Positions 52,087 to 63,851 of a stretch of DNA of 64,000 nucleotides are shown piece by piece. The DNA comes from Streptomyces sp. ISL-11 (GTDB lineage Bacteria; Actinomycetota; Actinomycetes; Streptomycetales; Streptomycetaceae). The notes under the pieces were generated by a model. The model was not told the DNA's origin. It saw only the letters and a program-made list of their open reading frames with translations, and searched no databases. The DNA lies in contig NZ_JAGGOL010000047.1 in NCBI RefSeq assembly GCF_018614525.1, forward strand, positions 25,286-89,285, given 5' to 3'. Each line of letters starts with the position of its first letter. Within the stretch, counting starts at the first letter, position 1. A program made the position numbers and the translations under genes.

Positions 52087-52605
52087 TCACATGGCCGTGT
52101 GCACGCGCGCCAGCAGCTCCCTCGTGCGGGGCCCGTCGAACTCGGCGAGCATGACCGCCTGCCACTGGCCGAGATACAGCGACCCCGACGTGATCGGAAT
52201 GCTCAGTTCGGGATGGGTGCCGACCATGGCGCGGACGTGGGAGTGGCCGTTGTCGCGTTCGCTGTGCACCAGCCGCTCGGCGGGGGAGCGGTTCTTGTCA
52301 TGGGCGTAGTAGTGGGCGTCAGTGTGCGGCGCGAGGCGTTCCAGCGCCCCGCGCACGTCGGATTCCAGACCCGCCTCGCGTTCGTTGATGACGAGGCCGC
52401 ACGTGGTGTGGCCGCAGTAGAGGTGAAGGGTGCCTTCGGTGACACCCGCCCCCGCGACCAGCTTCCGCAGCGCGCCGGTCAGGTCGACGGTGTCCTCGGG
52501 ACTGCCGATGGTGACGGAGAACCTGGCCGACACGGCGATCGAGCTGCCTGTCGGGAGCACCTCACGCGAGAGCACGTCGATGCGGGTGCCCGAGACCGTG
52601 GTCAT
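52087..52605 (-). CDS. UPF0047/YjbQ-family protein
   Basis: A 172-residue protein of the conserved YjbQ family. Diagnostic motifs are YCGHTTCGLVINEREAG, the metal-binding-like GHSHVRAMVG and SGSLYLGQWQAVMLAEFDGP. Some members have weak thiamine-phosphate synthase activity and are annotated secondary thiamine-phosphate synthase enzymes, but the physiological role is unsettled. It starts with ATG with GGAGGCG just upstream. It is divergent from icd. Confidence 0.88.
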   Translation of the reverse strand: MTTVSGTRIDVLSREVLPTGSSIAVSARFSVTIGSPEDTVDLTGALRKLVAGAGVTEGTLHLYCGHTTCGLVINEREAGLESDVRGALERLAPHTDAHYYAHDKNRSPAERLVHSERDNGHSHVRAMVGTHPELSIPITSGSLYLGQWQAVMLAEFDGPRTRELLARVHTAM

Positions 52606-52834
52606 ATCGCCTCCAGATGGCGGACGCGTCCGCCGGGAAGGAACGAGTGGGAAGGAGCGAGTGGGAAGGAGCGAGCGGGAAGAGCGAGCTCACCAATGAA
52701 CGCTGACAGTGGACGGCAGAGCGGGTAATGACCGTTCCGGTCACTTCTCCCCGCGCGCGGGCCGCGGGCCGCGCGCGGCGGTCGTCGCGAAGGACGGGGC
52801 AGCCCCTGTCGAGGGGAGGGGGATCACGAGATAT

Positions 52835-55098
<2,264 letters not shown>

Positions 55099-55179
55099 CG
55101 CACGGCCGCGTCAGCGGCCGCCGTGAGCACCCGTTCCGCCCCGGCCCGGCCTCAACGCCCGGCCGGGGCGGTCCGGCAT

Positions 55180-56370
55180 TCATGGCCTGCCGCCGCCCTT
55201 GTCGAGGGCGTGCGGCAGGCCGCGGCGCCACCGCTCCCGGTCCTCGGCCTTCATGACCGCGAACTCCGGCGCCTCGTACCCCTTGAACGTCGGCACCTCC
55301 GGCACGTCCGTGGCGTGCGCGGCCTTCAGCACCGCGGCGGCCGCCCGCCGGCCGGCCCCGTTGGCGGTCTCCATCGAGGCGAAGTCGATATTGCTGTACG
55401 TGCGGACGCAGTCGGCGGCGAGGAAGAGGTTCGCCACACCGGTCGCGGCGTCGGGGCGCAGCTCCCAGGAGCCGGCGGTGTTGATCAGGAACGGGTCGTC
55501 GTTGCGCAGCCCGCCGCCGGGGCCGCCCTCGGCAATCGCCTCGTCCAGGTACCAGGAGCGCGGCAGCGCCTCGCCCAGGACCTGGCGGCCGCCGTCGTTC
55601 GGATGGGCCCGCATCTGCGCCCACACCTCGCGGGCCACCTCGGTCCGGGTGCACTGCCTGGCCGGCCTGCCGAAGAGCACCCCGGGCGTGTCCCAGTCGG
55701 AGATCACCACCGACAGCGATTCCCGCTGGGTCCCGTCGCCCCAGGTACGGGCGAACGGCGCGCGCCACAGCGTGGACTGGCCGATCGAGGCGAGCTTCCA
55801 CGGGGAGTCGACGTGCAGGACGTGCCCCCGGATCACCGGCGCCGGCTCGGGCAGGAAGTACTGGATCCCGTTGCACCAGGTCTGCTGGAGCCCGTCCATG
55901 GCCGCGAGGCGGGGGTCGGCCGCCCGCAGGGCGGGGTTCCACAGCGCGGACGCGCGCTCTGAGGGCACCGCGGCGACGAACCAGTCCGCGTCGATCCGCG
56001 CCGCCCCGCCCCCGGGCGTACGGGCGTGCGCGCCCTCGACGCGGCCGCCGCGCACCTCCAGCCGCTCGACCGACCAGCCGAAGGCGAAGCGGACGCCCAG
56101 CTCGCGCAGGCGGGTGGCCCACGGGTCGACCCACGCCTCGCTGGTGGGCCCGTTGAAGACGCGGTCGAAGGGGCCGTCACTGCCGCGCCCGGCCAGGTCG
56201 TAGAGGATCGACTCCAGGCCCTGGCCGCAGGTGCGCGCACTGGCGGTGGCGGGCCTGAGTGCTTGGAGGAGCTGGACGCCACCGCCGAACAGCTTCTGAT
56301 AGTCCTCCGACATCCGCGCGGCCTGGATGTAGTCCCACCAGCGGGCCCGCTCCCACTGGCCGAACCGCCG
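55180..56370 (-). pseudogene. 5'-truncated FAD-dependent amine oxidase-like gene
   Basis: The frame encodes about 397 residues matching the C-terminal two thirds of a large flavin amine oxidase/phytoene-desaturase-like protein: RRFGQWERARWWDYIQAARM, QLLQALRPATASARTCGQGL, NLFLAADCVRTYSNIDFASM (the C-terminal FAD-binding motif) and NGAGRRAAAAVLKA. The N-terminal ~170 residues with the GxGxxG dinucleotide loop are missing: upstream of 56370 the sequence is unrelated, and 100 nt further on another gene ends. An internal ATG at 56313 could be read, but without the FAD loop the product should be inactive. Confidence 0.78.
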
Positions 56371-56472
56371 CTCCGTACAGCGCGGACGGTGGTATCGGCG
56401 TGAGGTCCACCGATCGGGTGCGGGAGGGCGGGGCTCGTGTGACTGTCGTTCCGGCCCGTAAGGAGGTGCCGG

Positions 56473-57210
56473 TCAGATGCCCATGCGGGCCGCGATGCCG
56501 TCGAGGACGCAGTCCAGGCCGGCCTCGAACTGCCACTGCGCGTCGTCCTTGCGGGTGGCCTCGCCGAGGTAGCGCAGGAAGGCCGGGTAGCGGCCGGTGT
56601 TCATGAGCCACCTCATCTGGGGCGCCAGTCCCGACCGTGTCTCGTGCCCGTCGGACCATCCGCGTTCCCGCATCAGCCGGAGCAGGCCGATCTCGGCGTC
56701 GACGGCACCGCGTGCGTACGCGGTGACGGTGCGGACGGCGGTCATCATCGTGTCGGCGTCCAGGCCGAGGCCGCTGAGCTTGGTCAAGGTGCGCTCGGGC
56801 ACGGCCAGTTGGTTCGGCGTCAGGGTGAACACGGCGGACCGGGCCATCCAGGGGTGCCGCAGGATCAGGGTCCGGATGCGGAGGGCGAGCGTGCGCATGG
56901 TGTCGCGCCAGCCGGCGGTGTCGTCGGGCAGTGTCAGCTCGCCGTAGACGAAGTCGGCCATGAGCTCCAGGAGCTCCTCCTTGCCGGACACGTAGCGGTA
57001 GGCGGCCATGGGGGCGACGCCCAGCTCGGTGGCCAGGCGCCGCATGGTGACGGCGTCGATCCCCTCGGCGTCGGCGAGCTCGACCGCGGCCGCCGCGATC
57101 CGCCGCGGGGTCAGGGTCGAGCGGGGCGCGGGCGCCGGGCGTTCGAGCCGCTCCCAGAGGGAGACCTGGCCCTTGTTCTCGCTCTTGTCCTGCTTGTCCT
57201 GAGCGGGCAT
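56473..57210 (-). CDS. TetR-family repressor of the adjacent MFS exporter
   Basis: A 245-residue TetR/AcrR regulator of the TetR_C_1 class (relatives of tetracycline-type repressors). HTH: AVTMRRLATELGVAPMAAYR followed by YVSGKEELLELMADFVYGEL. ATG 57210 is chosen because GGAAGGAG lies just upstream; the frame runs back to 57381 through operator DNA. It is divergent from the 14-helix exporter at 57359, and the gap between them is packed with GTACACA half-sites, the classic repressor-pump layout. Confidence 0.88.
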   Translation of the reverse strand: MPAQDKQDKSENKGQVSLWERLERPAPAPRSTLTPRRIAAAAVELADAEGIDAVTMRRLATELGVAPMAAYRYVSGKEELLELMADFVYGELTLPDDTAGWRDTMRTLALRIRTLILRHPWMARSAVFTLTPNQLAVPERTLTKLSGLGLDADTMMTAVRTVTAYARGAVDAEIGLLRLMRERGWSDGHETRSGLAPQMRWLMNTGRYPAFLRYLGEATRKDDAQWQFEAGLDCVLDGIAARMGI

Positions 57211-57238
57211 CGGTGCGGGCTCCTTCCGGCAGCTGGTT

Positions 57239-57327
57239 CGTGTACACCGTATCAGCGGTAGACGTTGTACACACCGATGTGTACGTTGTACGCCAGAGAT
57301 ACGACGTACACAGGCGCGTCGTACACA
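57239..57327. promoter_or_regulatory. Operator cluster between TetR and MFS genes
   Basis: GTACACA-CCGA-TGTGTAC at 57267-57284 is a perfect palindrome with a 4-nt spacer. Further half-sites occur at 57241-57247 (TGTACAC), 57306-57312 and 57321-57327 (GTACACA, direct repeats 15 nt apart). They cover both divergent promoters. TetR binding is inferred. Confidence 0.75.
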
Positions 57328-57358
57328 TCGCGGTACAGAACCCTGGGGGCAGCGCGTC

Positions 57359-58945
57359 ATGAGAGAACCCGCGGAGCACACACCCGAACCCGTCCGGCAG
57401 CGCCTGCCCTACCTGGGCATCTTCGGGCTCATGCTCGGCATCTTCCTGGCGACGCTCGACGGGATGATCGTCAGCACCGCGCTCCCCACCGTCGTCGGCG
57501 ATCTCGGCGGCCTCGACCACCTGTCGTGGGTGGTGACGGCCTACCTCCTCACCGCCGCCGCGGCCACCCCGATCTGGGGCAAGCTCGGCGACCTCTACAG
57601 CCGCAAGGGCGCCTACCTCTCCTCGGTGGTGCTCTTCCTCCTCGGCTCGGTCCTCTCCGGCCTGGCGGGGGGCATGGGACAGCTCATCGCCTTCCGCGCC
57701 CTCCAAGGGCTGGGCGCCGGCGGGCTGATGGTCGGGGCGCTCTCGGTCATGGGCGTGCTGGTGCCCGCGAGCCAGCGGGGCCGCACCCAGTCGATGATCG
57801 GCGTCATGCTGCCCGTCGCCTTCGTCGGCGGGCCCCTGCTCGGCGGATTCCTCACCGACCACCTCAGCTGGCGCTGGGCGTTCTACGTCAACCTGCCCGT
57901 CGGTGTCGTCGCCCTGCTGGCCGTGGGCGCCGGGGTCCGGCTGCCCGCCGCGGTGCCGGGCCCCCGGGGCACCCGCGCCCGCATCGACTACCCCGGCGCG
58001 GCCCTGCTGACCACCGGCATCCTGGCGCTCACCCTGCTGAGCAGCTGGGGCGGCACCACCTACGCCTGGTCCTCCCCGCAGGTCCTCGGACTCGGTGCCC
58101 TCGCCGCCGGTGCCCTCGCCTGGTTCGTCCGCGTCGAACGCCGCGCGGCGGAACCGGTCATCCCGCCCCGGCTGTTCCACAGCCGCGCCTTCACCATGGC
58201 GCAGATCCTCAGCTTCCTGGTCAGCGCGGTCATGACCGCCGTGGTGAACTTCCTGCCGCAGTACATGCAGTTCGTCCAGGGCGCCTCGTCCACGGCCAGC
58301 GGCATGCTGCTCCTGCCCCTGATGCTCGGCATGCTCGCGACGCAGCTGACCGTCGGCCGGATCATGGGCCGCGGCGGCCGGGGCCGCCTCTTCCCGGTCC
58401 TCGGCGGCGCCGTCGCGACCGCCGGCACGCTCCTGCTGTTCCTGCTCGGCACGGACACGGCGACCGCCGTCGCCTCGGCACTCACCCTGGTCACCGGCGT
58501 GGGCGTCGGTCTCCTCATGCAGAGCACCATGCTCATCACCATGAACAGCGCCGCACCCCGCGACATGGGCGCCGCCACGGGCACCGTCACCCTGCTGCGC
58601 ACCATCGGCGGATCGCTGGGCGTCGCCGTGCTGGGCGCCCTCTACACCCACCGCATGGGCGACGCGCTGGCCGGCCGCCTCGGCCGCCCGGCCGCGGACC
58701 GGCTGACCGCCGGCGGCGAACTGACCCCGGCTCTCCTGCGGGACATGCCCGCCGCCGCCCACGAGGCGGTACGGGCCGCGGTCACCGGCGGCCTGCACGG
58801 CGTCCTGGCCGGCGCCGCCGTCCTGTCGGCGCTCGCCTTCGGCGCCGCCTGGCTCGTACGCGACACCCCGCCGCGCCCGGAGCCGTCGGCGCCGGAGAAC
58901 CCGACGGCCGGCCGGGAGTCCGCCGGCGCCACCGTCGCGGAATGA
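57359..58945 (+). CDS. DHA2-family MFS drug exporter (EmrB/QacA type)
   Basis: A 528-residue proton-driven exporter with 14 predicted helices. Motif A is LGDLYSRKGAYLSSVVLFLL, motif C region is VGGPLLGGFLTDHLSWRWAF, and the N-terminus has ATLDGMIVSTALPTVVGDLG (motif D1 of DHA2). The tail is cytoplasmic and Pro/Ala-rich. The substrate is unknown; control by the divergent TetR is likely. Its stop is followed by a short alkene-reductase scar in the same direction, which suggests that the exporter once had a flavin reductase partner. Confidence 0.92.
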   Translation: MREPAEHTPEPVRQRLPYLGIFGLMLGIFLATLDGMIVSTALPTVVGDLGGLDHLSWVVTAYLLTAAAATPIWGKLGDLYSRKGAYLSSVVLFLLGSVLSGLAGGMGQLIAFRALQGLGAGGLMVGALSVMGVLVPASQRGRTQSMIGVMLPVAFVGGPLLGGFLTDHLSWRWAFYVNLPVGVVALLAVGAGVRLPAAVPGPRGTRARIDYPGAALLTTGILALTLLSSWGGTTYAWSSPQVLGLGALAAGALAWFVRVERRAAEPVIPPRLFHSRAFTMAQILSFLVSAVMTAVVNFLPQYMQFVQGASSTASGMLLLPLMLGMLATQLTVGRIMGRGGRGRLFPVLGGAVATAGTLLLFLLGTDTATAVASALTLVTGVGVGLLMQSTMLITMNSAAPRDMGAATGTVTLLRTIGGSLGVAVLGALYTHRMGDALAGRLGRPAADRLTAGGELTPALLRDMPAAAHEAVRAAVTGGLHGVLAGAAVLSALAFGAAWLVRDTPPRPEPSAPENPTAGRESAGATVAE

Positions 58946-58997
58946 CGAGGCGTCACCCCGACCACCTCCGCACCCTCCGACCGGAAGCGAACCCACG

Positions 58998-59168
58998 ATG
59001 ACCACCGCCCCAGGCCACGCGCTGGACCGGCTGGAGCGCGACGGGTTCGACCTCGTGGCGCTCGGCCGCGCCCTGCTCGCGGACTCGGACCGGGCCGCGA
59101 AGACCCTCGGCGGCCGTACGGACCGGATCGGGCCCTTCGACGCCGCCGCCCTGGGCACGCCGTACTGA
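58998..59168 (+). pseudogene. Deletion scar of an Old Yellow Enzyme-type alkene reductase
   Basis: A 56-codon frame with its own GGAAGCG site and ATG. It reads MTTAPGH and then LDRLERDGFDLVALGRALLA, with RTDRIGPFDAAALGTPY at the end. This is the extreme C-terminus of NADH:flavin oxidoreductases/alkene reductases (GxxDLVAIGRALLADP and the FD.AAL tail). About 300 residues of the TIM barrel between the start and this tail are gone. The product cannot be an enzyme. Confidence 0.75.
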
Positions 59169-59178
59169 GTGCGCCGCC

Positions 59179-60396
59179 TCACACGCCCGCTTCCGCCTTC
59201 GCCCCGGCTTCGAGGGGGCGGGGCGGCCGGCCGAAGGTCGTGGCGCGCGGCAGGAACAGGGCGAGGACGGCCAGGAGCGCGCCGAGGACCAGGAAGACGG
59301 CCCCGTCGGACAGCGAGTCCAGGAGCAGCCCGGCCAGTGTCGAGCCGAGCGGTGGCGTGGCCATGAACAGCAGGCCGATGGCGCTGTTGACCCGGCCCTG
59401 GAGCCGGGGCGGGGTGCGCAGCATCCGGGCGACCGTCATCACCGAGCCGGAGACGGACACGGCAAGCGCGCAGCCGGCCAGCAGCACAGCGAGGACGGCC
59501 GGGGCGCCGCCGACGGCCATGGCGGTGACGAGCAGGGCACAGAGCACCTCCGTGCCGAGGAGGACGCCGGCGGGGGAGAGGCGCCGGCTCACGCGGGGGG
59601 CCAGGAGCACCCCGGTCATGGCCCCCGCCGCCGACGTCGCCGTCAGCAGGCCGATGGACGCCCCGGACGTGCCGTGCCGCGCGCACACCACCACGATCGC
59701 CAGATAGACCCCGTCGAAGACGAAGTTCTGCGCCGAGGCGACCAGGGCCAGATCGCGCAGCAGCCGGTCCGCCCAGAGGAAGCGCAGTCCCGCCGTGAAC
59801 GACTGCCGCCAGCCCTGGAGTTCCCGTTCCGACTCCGGCACGCGCAGCGCCGTGCCGAGGGCGCGCACGCAGACCGCCGAGACCACGAAGGACGCGGCGT
59901 CCAGCCAGAAGGGAAGGCTCGGCGACAGCTGGTACAGGACGCCGCCGAGCACCGGCCCCACCAGGAACGCGAGCTGCCCGCGCACCTGGTTGACGGCCAG
60001 GGCGGTGCTCAGCTTGCTCTCCGGGACGACCTGGCGGACCGAGGCGAGCCCCGCCGCGTTGAACGGCGCGGTGAGGAACCCCAGCACCACCCCGGCGACC
60101 AGCAGCACGGGCAGGGACGCGCGGCCCGTGAGCACCGCCGCCGCCAGGGCCGCGCTCGTGACCGCGCGGCCGGCCTCGCAGACCAGCAGCAGCGTGCGGC
60201 GGTCGAAGCGGTCCACGACCGGCCCGGCCGGCAGGCAGGCGAGCGCCAGCGCGCCGGTCCACACCGCCTCGACCAGGCCCACGCTCAGCGGTGAGGCCGT
60301 CACCCGCAGGACGAGCAGGGGCAGCGCGATCGCGGCCGCGCCGGACCCCAGCATCGACAGGCCCTGGCCGGCGCACAGCAGCTGGGCACGCGTGCG
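59179..60396 (-). pseudogene. 5'-truncated MFS transporter
   Basis: The frame encodes about 405 residues and 11-12 helices of a macrolide-efflux-type MFS protein: AQLLCAGQGLSMLGSGAAAI, ACLPAGPVVDRFDRRTLLLV (motif A) and VNQVRGQLAFLVGPVLGGVL. Homology starts at RRTRAQLL and no in-frame start codon lies at that point. Upstream the sequence belongs to a kinase gene on the other strand. A fused start at ATG 60504 is conceivable but would add 36 unrelated residues. The start region has been lost in the same event that cut the kinase gene. Confidence 0.7.
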
Positions 60397-61303
60397 CCTG
60401 GGCGGCGACGGCCTGCCCGTCTCCCTCGGCGAGGCCGGCGAGCACACCGGCGGCCCCCGGGGCGAGTTCCCCCTCTGGTACGGCGACGACGTCCTCGGCC
60501 TCATCGAGTACGGGCCGAAGGCCGAAGGCCGCTTCACCCCCGAGGACCACCACCTCGTCGAGACCCTCGCCCGGCCCGCCGCCCTCGCCGTCCACAACGT
60601 CCGCCTCACCGCCGAACTCTCGGCGAAGGTACGAGAAGTGCAGCGCCAGGCCCTCGAACTCGACGCCTCCCGCGCCCGTATCGTGCACGCGCAGGACAGC
60701 GAACGACGCCGCATCGAGCGCCGGCTCCACGACGGCATCCAGCAGGAACTCGTGGCGCTGGTGGCCAAGCTCGCGCTCGCCCGCAGCCGGCTGCACCGCG
60801 GCGGGGACATCGACGCCGAGCTCACCGAGGTGCAGGACGACGCCTACCGCGTCATCGACGAACTCCGCGAGTTCGCCCACGGCATCCATCCGCCCGTCCT
60901 CACCGACCAGGGGCTCGTGGCCGCCGTCACCTCGTGCGCCCGCCGGATGCCGATCCCGGTCACCGTCCACAGTGACGCGTCGCTCGACGGCGTCCGCTTC
61001 GCGGAGAACGTCGAGGAATCCGCGTTCTACCTGGTCTCCGAGGCCCTGACCAACGTCCTCAAGCACGCCCGGGCCGGCCGGGTGTCGATCCGGATAGCAC
61101 GCGGCGACGGCTGGCTCCTCGTGGACGTCAGCGACGACGGCGTCGGATTCCCCACCGCCTCCACGCGCGGCTCGGGCCTGACCGGGATGCGGGACCGCAT
61201 CGAGGCGGTCGGCGGCGAGCTCGACATCGTCAGCGGCGACGGGGCGGGCACCACCATCCACGCCCGGCTGTGGGAGAGAGTGAGGGAGGAGACCCGTGCC
61301 TGA
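60392..61303 (+). CDS. Two-component histidine kinase (HisKA_3), 5'-truncated
   Basis: About 303 residues remain. A piece of the GAF sensor domain (YGDDVLGLIEYGPKAEGRFT) is followed by the HisKA_3 dimerisation/phosphoacceptor region with His in ERRLHDGIQQELVALVAKLA. The HATPase comes next, with its N-box in VSEALTNVLKHARAG and DVSDDGVGFP and GLTGMRDRI as G boxes. The catalytic core is intact, so phosphotransfer may survive, but the N-terminal sensing part is gone. The GTG at 60392 is the first in-frame start after the breakpoint, with no clear ribosome site. It overlaps its regulator gene by 8 nt. Confidence 0.72.
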   Translation: MRLGGDGLPVSLGEAGEHTGGPRGEFPLWYGDDVLGLIEYGPKAEGRFTPEDHHLVETLARPAALAVHNVRLTAELSAKVREVQRQALELDASRARIVHAQDSERRRIERRLHDGIQQELVALVAKLALARSRLHRGGDIDAELTEVQDDAYRVIDELREFAHGIHPPVLTDQGLVAAVTSCARRMPIPVTVHSDASLDGVRFAENVEESAFYLVSEALTNVLKHARAGRVSIRIARGDGWLLVDVSDDGVGFPTASTRGSGLTGMRDRIEAVGGELDIVSGDGAGTTIHARLWERVREETRA

Positions 61304-61997
61304 ACCGCTGCGCGTCGTCATCGCCGAGGACCACTACCTCGTACGCGAAGGCACCCGCCGACTGCTGGAGGACACCGGCGACGTGGACGTCGTCGCCGCC
61401 GTGGGCACCGCGGTGGAGCTCCTCGACGCCGTCGGACGGCTGCGCCCGGACGTCGTCATCGCCGACATCCGCATGCCGCCCGGGCACCACACGGAGGGCA
61501 TCACCGCCGCCCACGCCATCCGCGCCGACCATCCCGGCATCGGGGTGGTCGTGCTCTCCCAGCACGCCAACGAGAACTACGCCTTCGACCTCTTCCGGCG
61601 CGGCACCGACGGCCTGGCCTATCTGCTCAAGGAACGCATCGGCCAGGTCGACGAACTGCTGCGCGCCCTGCGGGAGGTGGCGGCCGGCCGCTCGGTCGTC
61701 GACCCGCGCATCGTCGAGGTCCTGATGGGCAGTCACGCCCGCGCCGCCGACGCGCCCCTGTCCAGCCTCACCCGCCGCGAACTCGACGTCCTGAGTCACA
61801 TGGCCCAGGGCAAGACCAACCGGGCGATCGCCGATTCGCTCGTGCTCTCCGAGTCGACCATCGAGAAGCACGTCAACTCCACCTTCGCCAAGCTCGGTCT
61901 GGCGGAGGTGCCGCAGCTGCACCGGCGGGTCAGCGCGGTCCTGGCCTACCTCCGGCACGCCCCGTCCGGGCGGCTCGCGTCGCCCGGCGACGGTTAG
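61296..61997 (+). CDS. NarL/FixJ-type response regulator
   Basis: A 233-residue response regulator. The receiver domain has acidic pair AEDHYLVREG, the phosphoacceptor Asp in VVIADIRMPPG, Thr/Ser switch VVLSQHA and the conserved Lys in YLLKERIG. The LuxR-type HTH is LTRRELDVLSHMAQGKTNRA to SESTIEKHVNSTFAKLGL. The GTG start overlaps the kinase end, with GGAGGAG upstream, so the pair is translationally coupled. Targets are unknown. With a truncated sensor its input may be deregulated. Confidence 0.92.
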   Translation: MPEPLRVVIAEDHYLVREGTRRLLEDTGDVDVVAAVGTAVELLDAVGRLRPDVVIADIRMPPGHHTEGITAAHAIRADHPGIGVVVLSQHANENYAFDLFRRGTDGLAYLLKERIGQVDELLRALREVAAGRSVVDPRIVEVLMGSHARAADAPLSSLTRRELDVLSHMAQGKTNRAIADSLVLSESTIEKHVNSTFAKLGLAEVPQLHRRVSAVLAYLRHAPSGRLASPGDG

Positions 61998-62004
61998 GCG
62001 GTGC

Positions 62005-62290
62005 CTGGCGGGTCTTCGGGTGCGGGCCGGCTTTGCCGCCTGGCCGCCTGCGGCGGGGCGGGCCGGCTTTGCCGCCTGCGGCGGCGGGCGCCCTGCGGGC
62101 GCGTCCTCAATCTCCCCCAGCTACCGCTGGGAGGTGCCCCCAGACGGGCTTGATTCGGCTGGGCTCAGCCGCTTTCAGCCCGTTGGGGGCACCCCCAGCG
62201 GTAGCTGGGGGAGCTTGAGGACACAGCACAGCAGCCCGTCCGGCGCTTGAGGACACCGCCGCGCAGCGGTGGTGCGCACGACAACGGCCC
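62005..62290. repeat. Dispersed palindromic intergenic repeat, copy D (longest)
   Basis: This copy has two CCGGCTTTGCCGCCTG units, then CAGCTACCGCTGGGAGG, CAGACGGGCTTGATTCGGCT, CCCCCAGCGGTAGCTGGGGG, CAGCAGCCCGTCCGGCGCTT and CACCGCCGCGCAGCGGTGGT. It therefore contains all blocks seen separately in the other copies. It lies between the response regulator and the haloperoxidase-like gene. The rest of the gap up to 62466 shows no gene. Confidence 0.8.
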
Positions 62291-62466
62291 GCAGCGCCCG
62301 CTCCCATGAACCGCCGGTCACGGCATAAACGGCCCCGGCCCGATCTTCACCGCTTCGTGCGTAGCGACCCCCGCAGCCACAGAGTAAGACACCCCAGGCG
62401 TGTCCAATACCCCCAAGGGGCCGACCCGTTGGCGGCCCTTCGTGCCGGCGTGTGAGGGAGACCGTC

Positions 62467-63798
62467 ATGGGTGACAGGACGTCCGTCGGCTTCTCCGTGT
62501 CCCGCGTGGCGGCGAGGGCGGCCGCCGCCGCCCTGACGGTACTCGCGCTCGTGGCCGCACCCGCGGTGACACCCTCCGCCACCCCCGCCGCGGCGCGGGC
62601 CGGCCTGGCGGGAAGCCCGGCGACGGCCGCCACCGCACCGGACGCGGTCGCGGAGTGGAGCGCCACCGCCTCCGCCGTGATCGAGACCGACGCCCAGCGG
62701 CCCATCCCCGAGACCTTCGTCTGGCACGCGTTCGTCTCCACCGCCGTGTACAACGCCGTGGTCGGCATCGAGGGGCGGTACGTCCCCTACCGCTGGCACG
62801 CCCGGGGACCGCGCACCGCGTCCTCCGCGGCTGCCGCCGCCGCGGCCGCGCACCGGGTGCTGCTGACCTGGTTCCCCGCCTCCAGGGGCCGGCTGGACGC
62901 CGCCTACGCCACCTCGCTCGCCGCGATCCCCGAGGGCCGGGCGAGGAACGAGGGCGTGGCCTTCGGGGAGCGCTCCGCCGCGCACACCGTTGCCTCGCGG
63001 GAGGGCGACGGCCGCTTCGTACCGACCCCCTTCACCCCACCGCCCACCCCCGGGGTCTGGCGGCCGACGCCGCCCGCGTACGAACCCTTCGACACGGCCT
63101 GGCTGGGCCGGCTGCGGCCGATGACGCTCACCCGGCCGGATCAGTTCCGCCCCGGCCCGCCGCCCGCGCTCACCTCCGCCCGCTACGCGCGGGACCTCGC
63201 CGAGCTGAAGGCGTACGGCGGCCGGACCGGGTCCCGCCGGAGCCCGGCGCAGACGGAGACCGCGCTGTTCTTCACCGGCAGCCTCCAGTTCCAGGAGGCC
63301 CTGCGCGACCGCGCCGCCCGGTCCGGGTACGACATCGCCGGGACCGCGCGGCTGCTGGCCGCCGCGAACTGCGCGATGGCCGACGCGATCATCACCGCCT
63401 GGGACGCCAAGCTGCGGTACGGGCGGTGGCGGCCGCTCACCGCCATCCGCCTGGCCGGCAGCGACGGCAACCCCGCGACCGCGCCCGACCCGGCGTGGGA
63501 GCCCCTGATCGCCACCCCGCCGCACCCCGACTACCTCAGCGGGCACGCGACGGTCGGCGGCGCGCTCACGCGGGCGCTGACCGTCGTCCTCGGCACCTCC
63601 CGGGTCGACCTGCGCATCCGCTCGCAGGTCTCCGGCACGACACGGCGATATGTGTCCGCCGACGACTACAACCGCGACGTCGTCGACGCCCGCGTCTGGG
63701 AGGGCGTCCACTCCCGCACCGCCGATGTGGTCGGCAACAGGGCAGGTCAGAGGGTTGCCGCCTGGGTTCTCGGCCATTACTTCGAGCCGGTGTGCTGA
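62467..63798 (+). CDS. Secreted vanadium-dependent haloperoxidase/PAP2-like protein
   Basis: A 443-residue protein. The N-terminus carries a long signal sequence (RVAARAAAAALTVLALVAAP, cleavage near AARA). The vanadate/phosphate-binding motifs are in the C-terminal half: KLRYGRWRPLTAIR, PDYLSGHATVGGA and ARVWEGVHSRTADVVG, the K..RP, SGH and R..GxH triads of the superfamily. Haloperoxidase versus acid phosphatase activity cannot be decided from these motifs. ATG 62467 has GAGGGAGACC just upstream; GTG 62452 is in frame but has no site. A perfect hairpin follows the gene. Confidence 0.85.
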   Translation: MGDRTSVGFSVSRVAARAAAAALTVLALVAAPAVTPSATPAAARAGLAGSPATAATAPDAVAEWSATASAVIETDAQRPIPETFVWHAFVSTAVYNAVVGIEGRYVPYRWHARGPRTASSAAAAAAAAHRVLLTWFPASRGRLDAAYATSLAAIPEGRARNEGVAFGERSAAHTVASREGDGRFVPTPFTPPPTPGVWRPTPPAYEPFDTAWLGRLRPMTLTRPDQFRPGPPPALTSARYARDLAELKAYGGRTGSRRSPAQTETALFFTGSLQFQEALRDRAARSGYDIAGTARLLAAANCAMADAIITAWDAKLRYGRWRPLTAIRLAGSDGNPATAPDPAWEPLIATPPHPDYLSGHATVGGALTRALTVVLGTSRVDLRIRSQVSGTTRRYVSADDYNRDVVDARVWEGVHSRTADVVGNRAGQRVAAWVLGHYFEPVC

Positions 63799-63826
63799 GG
63801 CTTTGCGGCCGTGTCCCCGCGTGTTC

Positions 63827-63851
63827 CCACCCTCACCGGGGGTGAGGGTGG
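63827..63851 (+). terminator. Terminator of the haloperoxidase-like gene
   Basis: CCACCCTCACC and GGTGAGGGTGG form a perfect 11-bp stem around a GGG loop, 28 nt after the stop. The remaining bases to 64,000 show no gene. Confidence 0.8.

Noticed and set aside
56177..61321. Minus-strand open frame of 1,714 codons
   Set aside because: It runs across icd-side relics, a TetR, an MFS exporter and a kinase in antisense or wrong frame and encodes no recognisable domain.
62020..62307. Short frames inside the dispersed repeat copies
   Set aside because: Similar peptides appear in all copies only because the DNA is repeated; they lack starts with ribosome sites and the element is palindromic.
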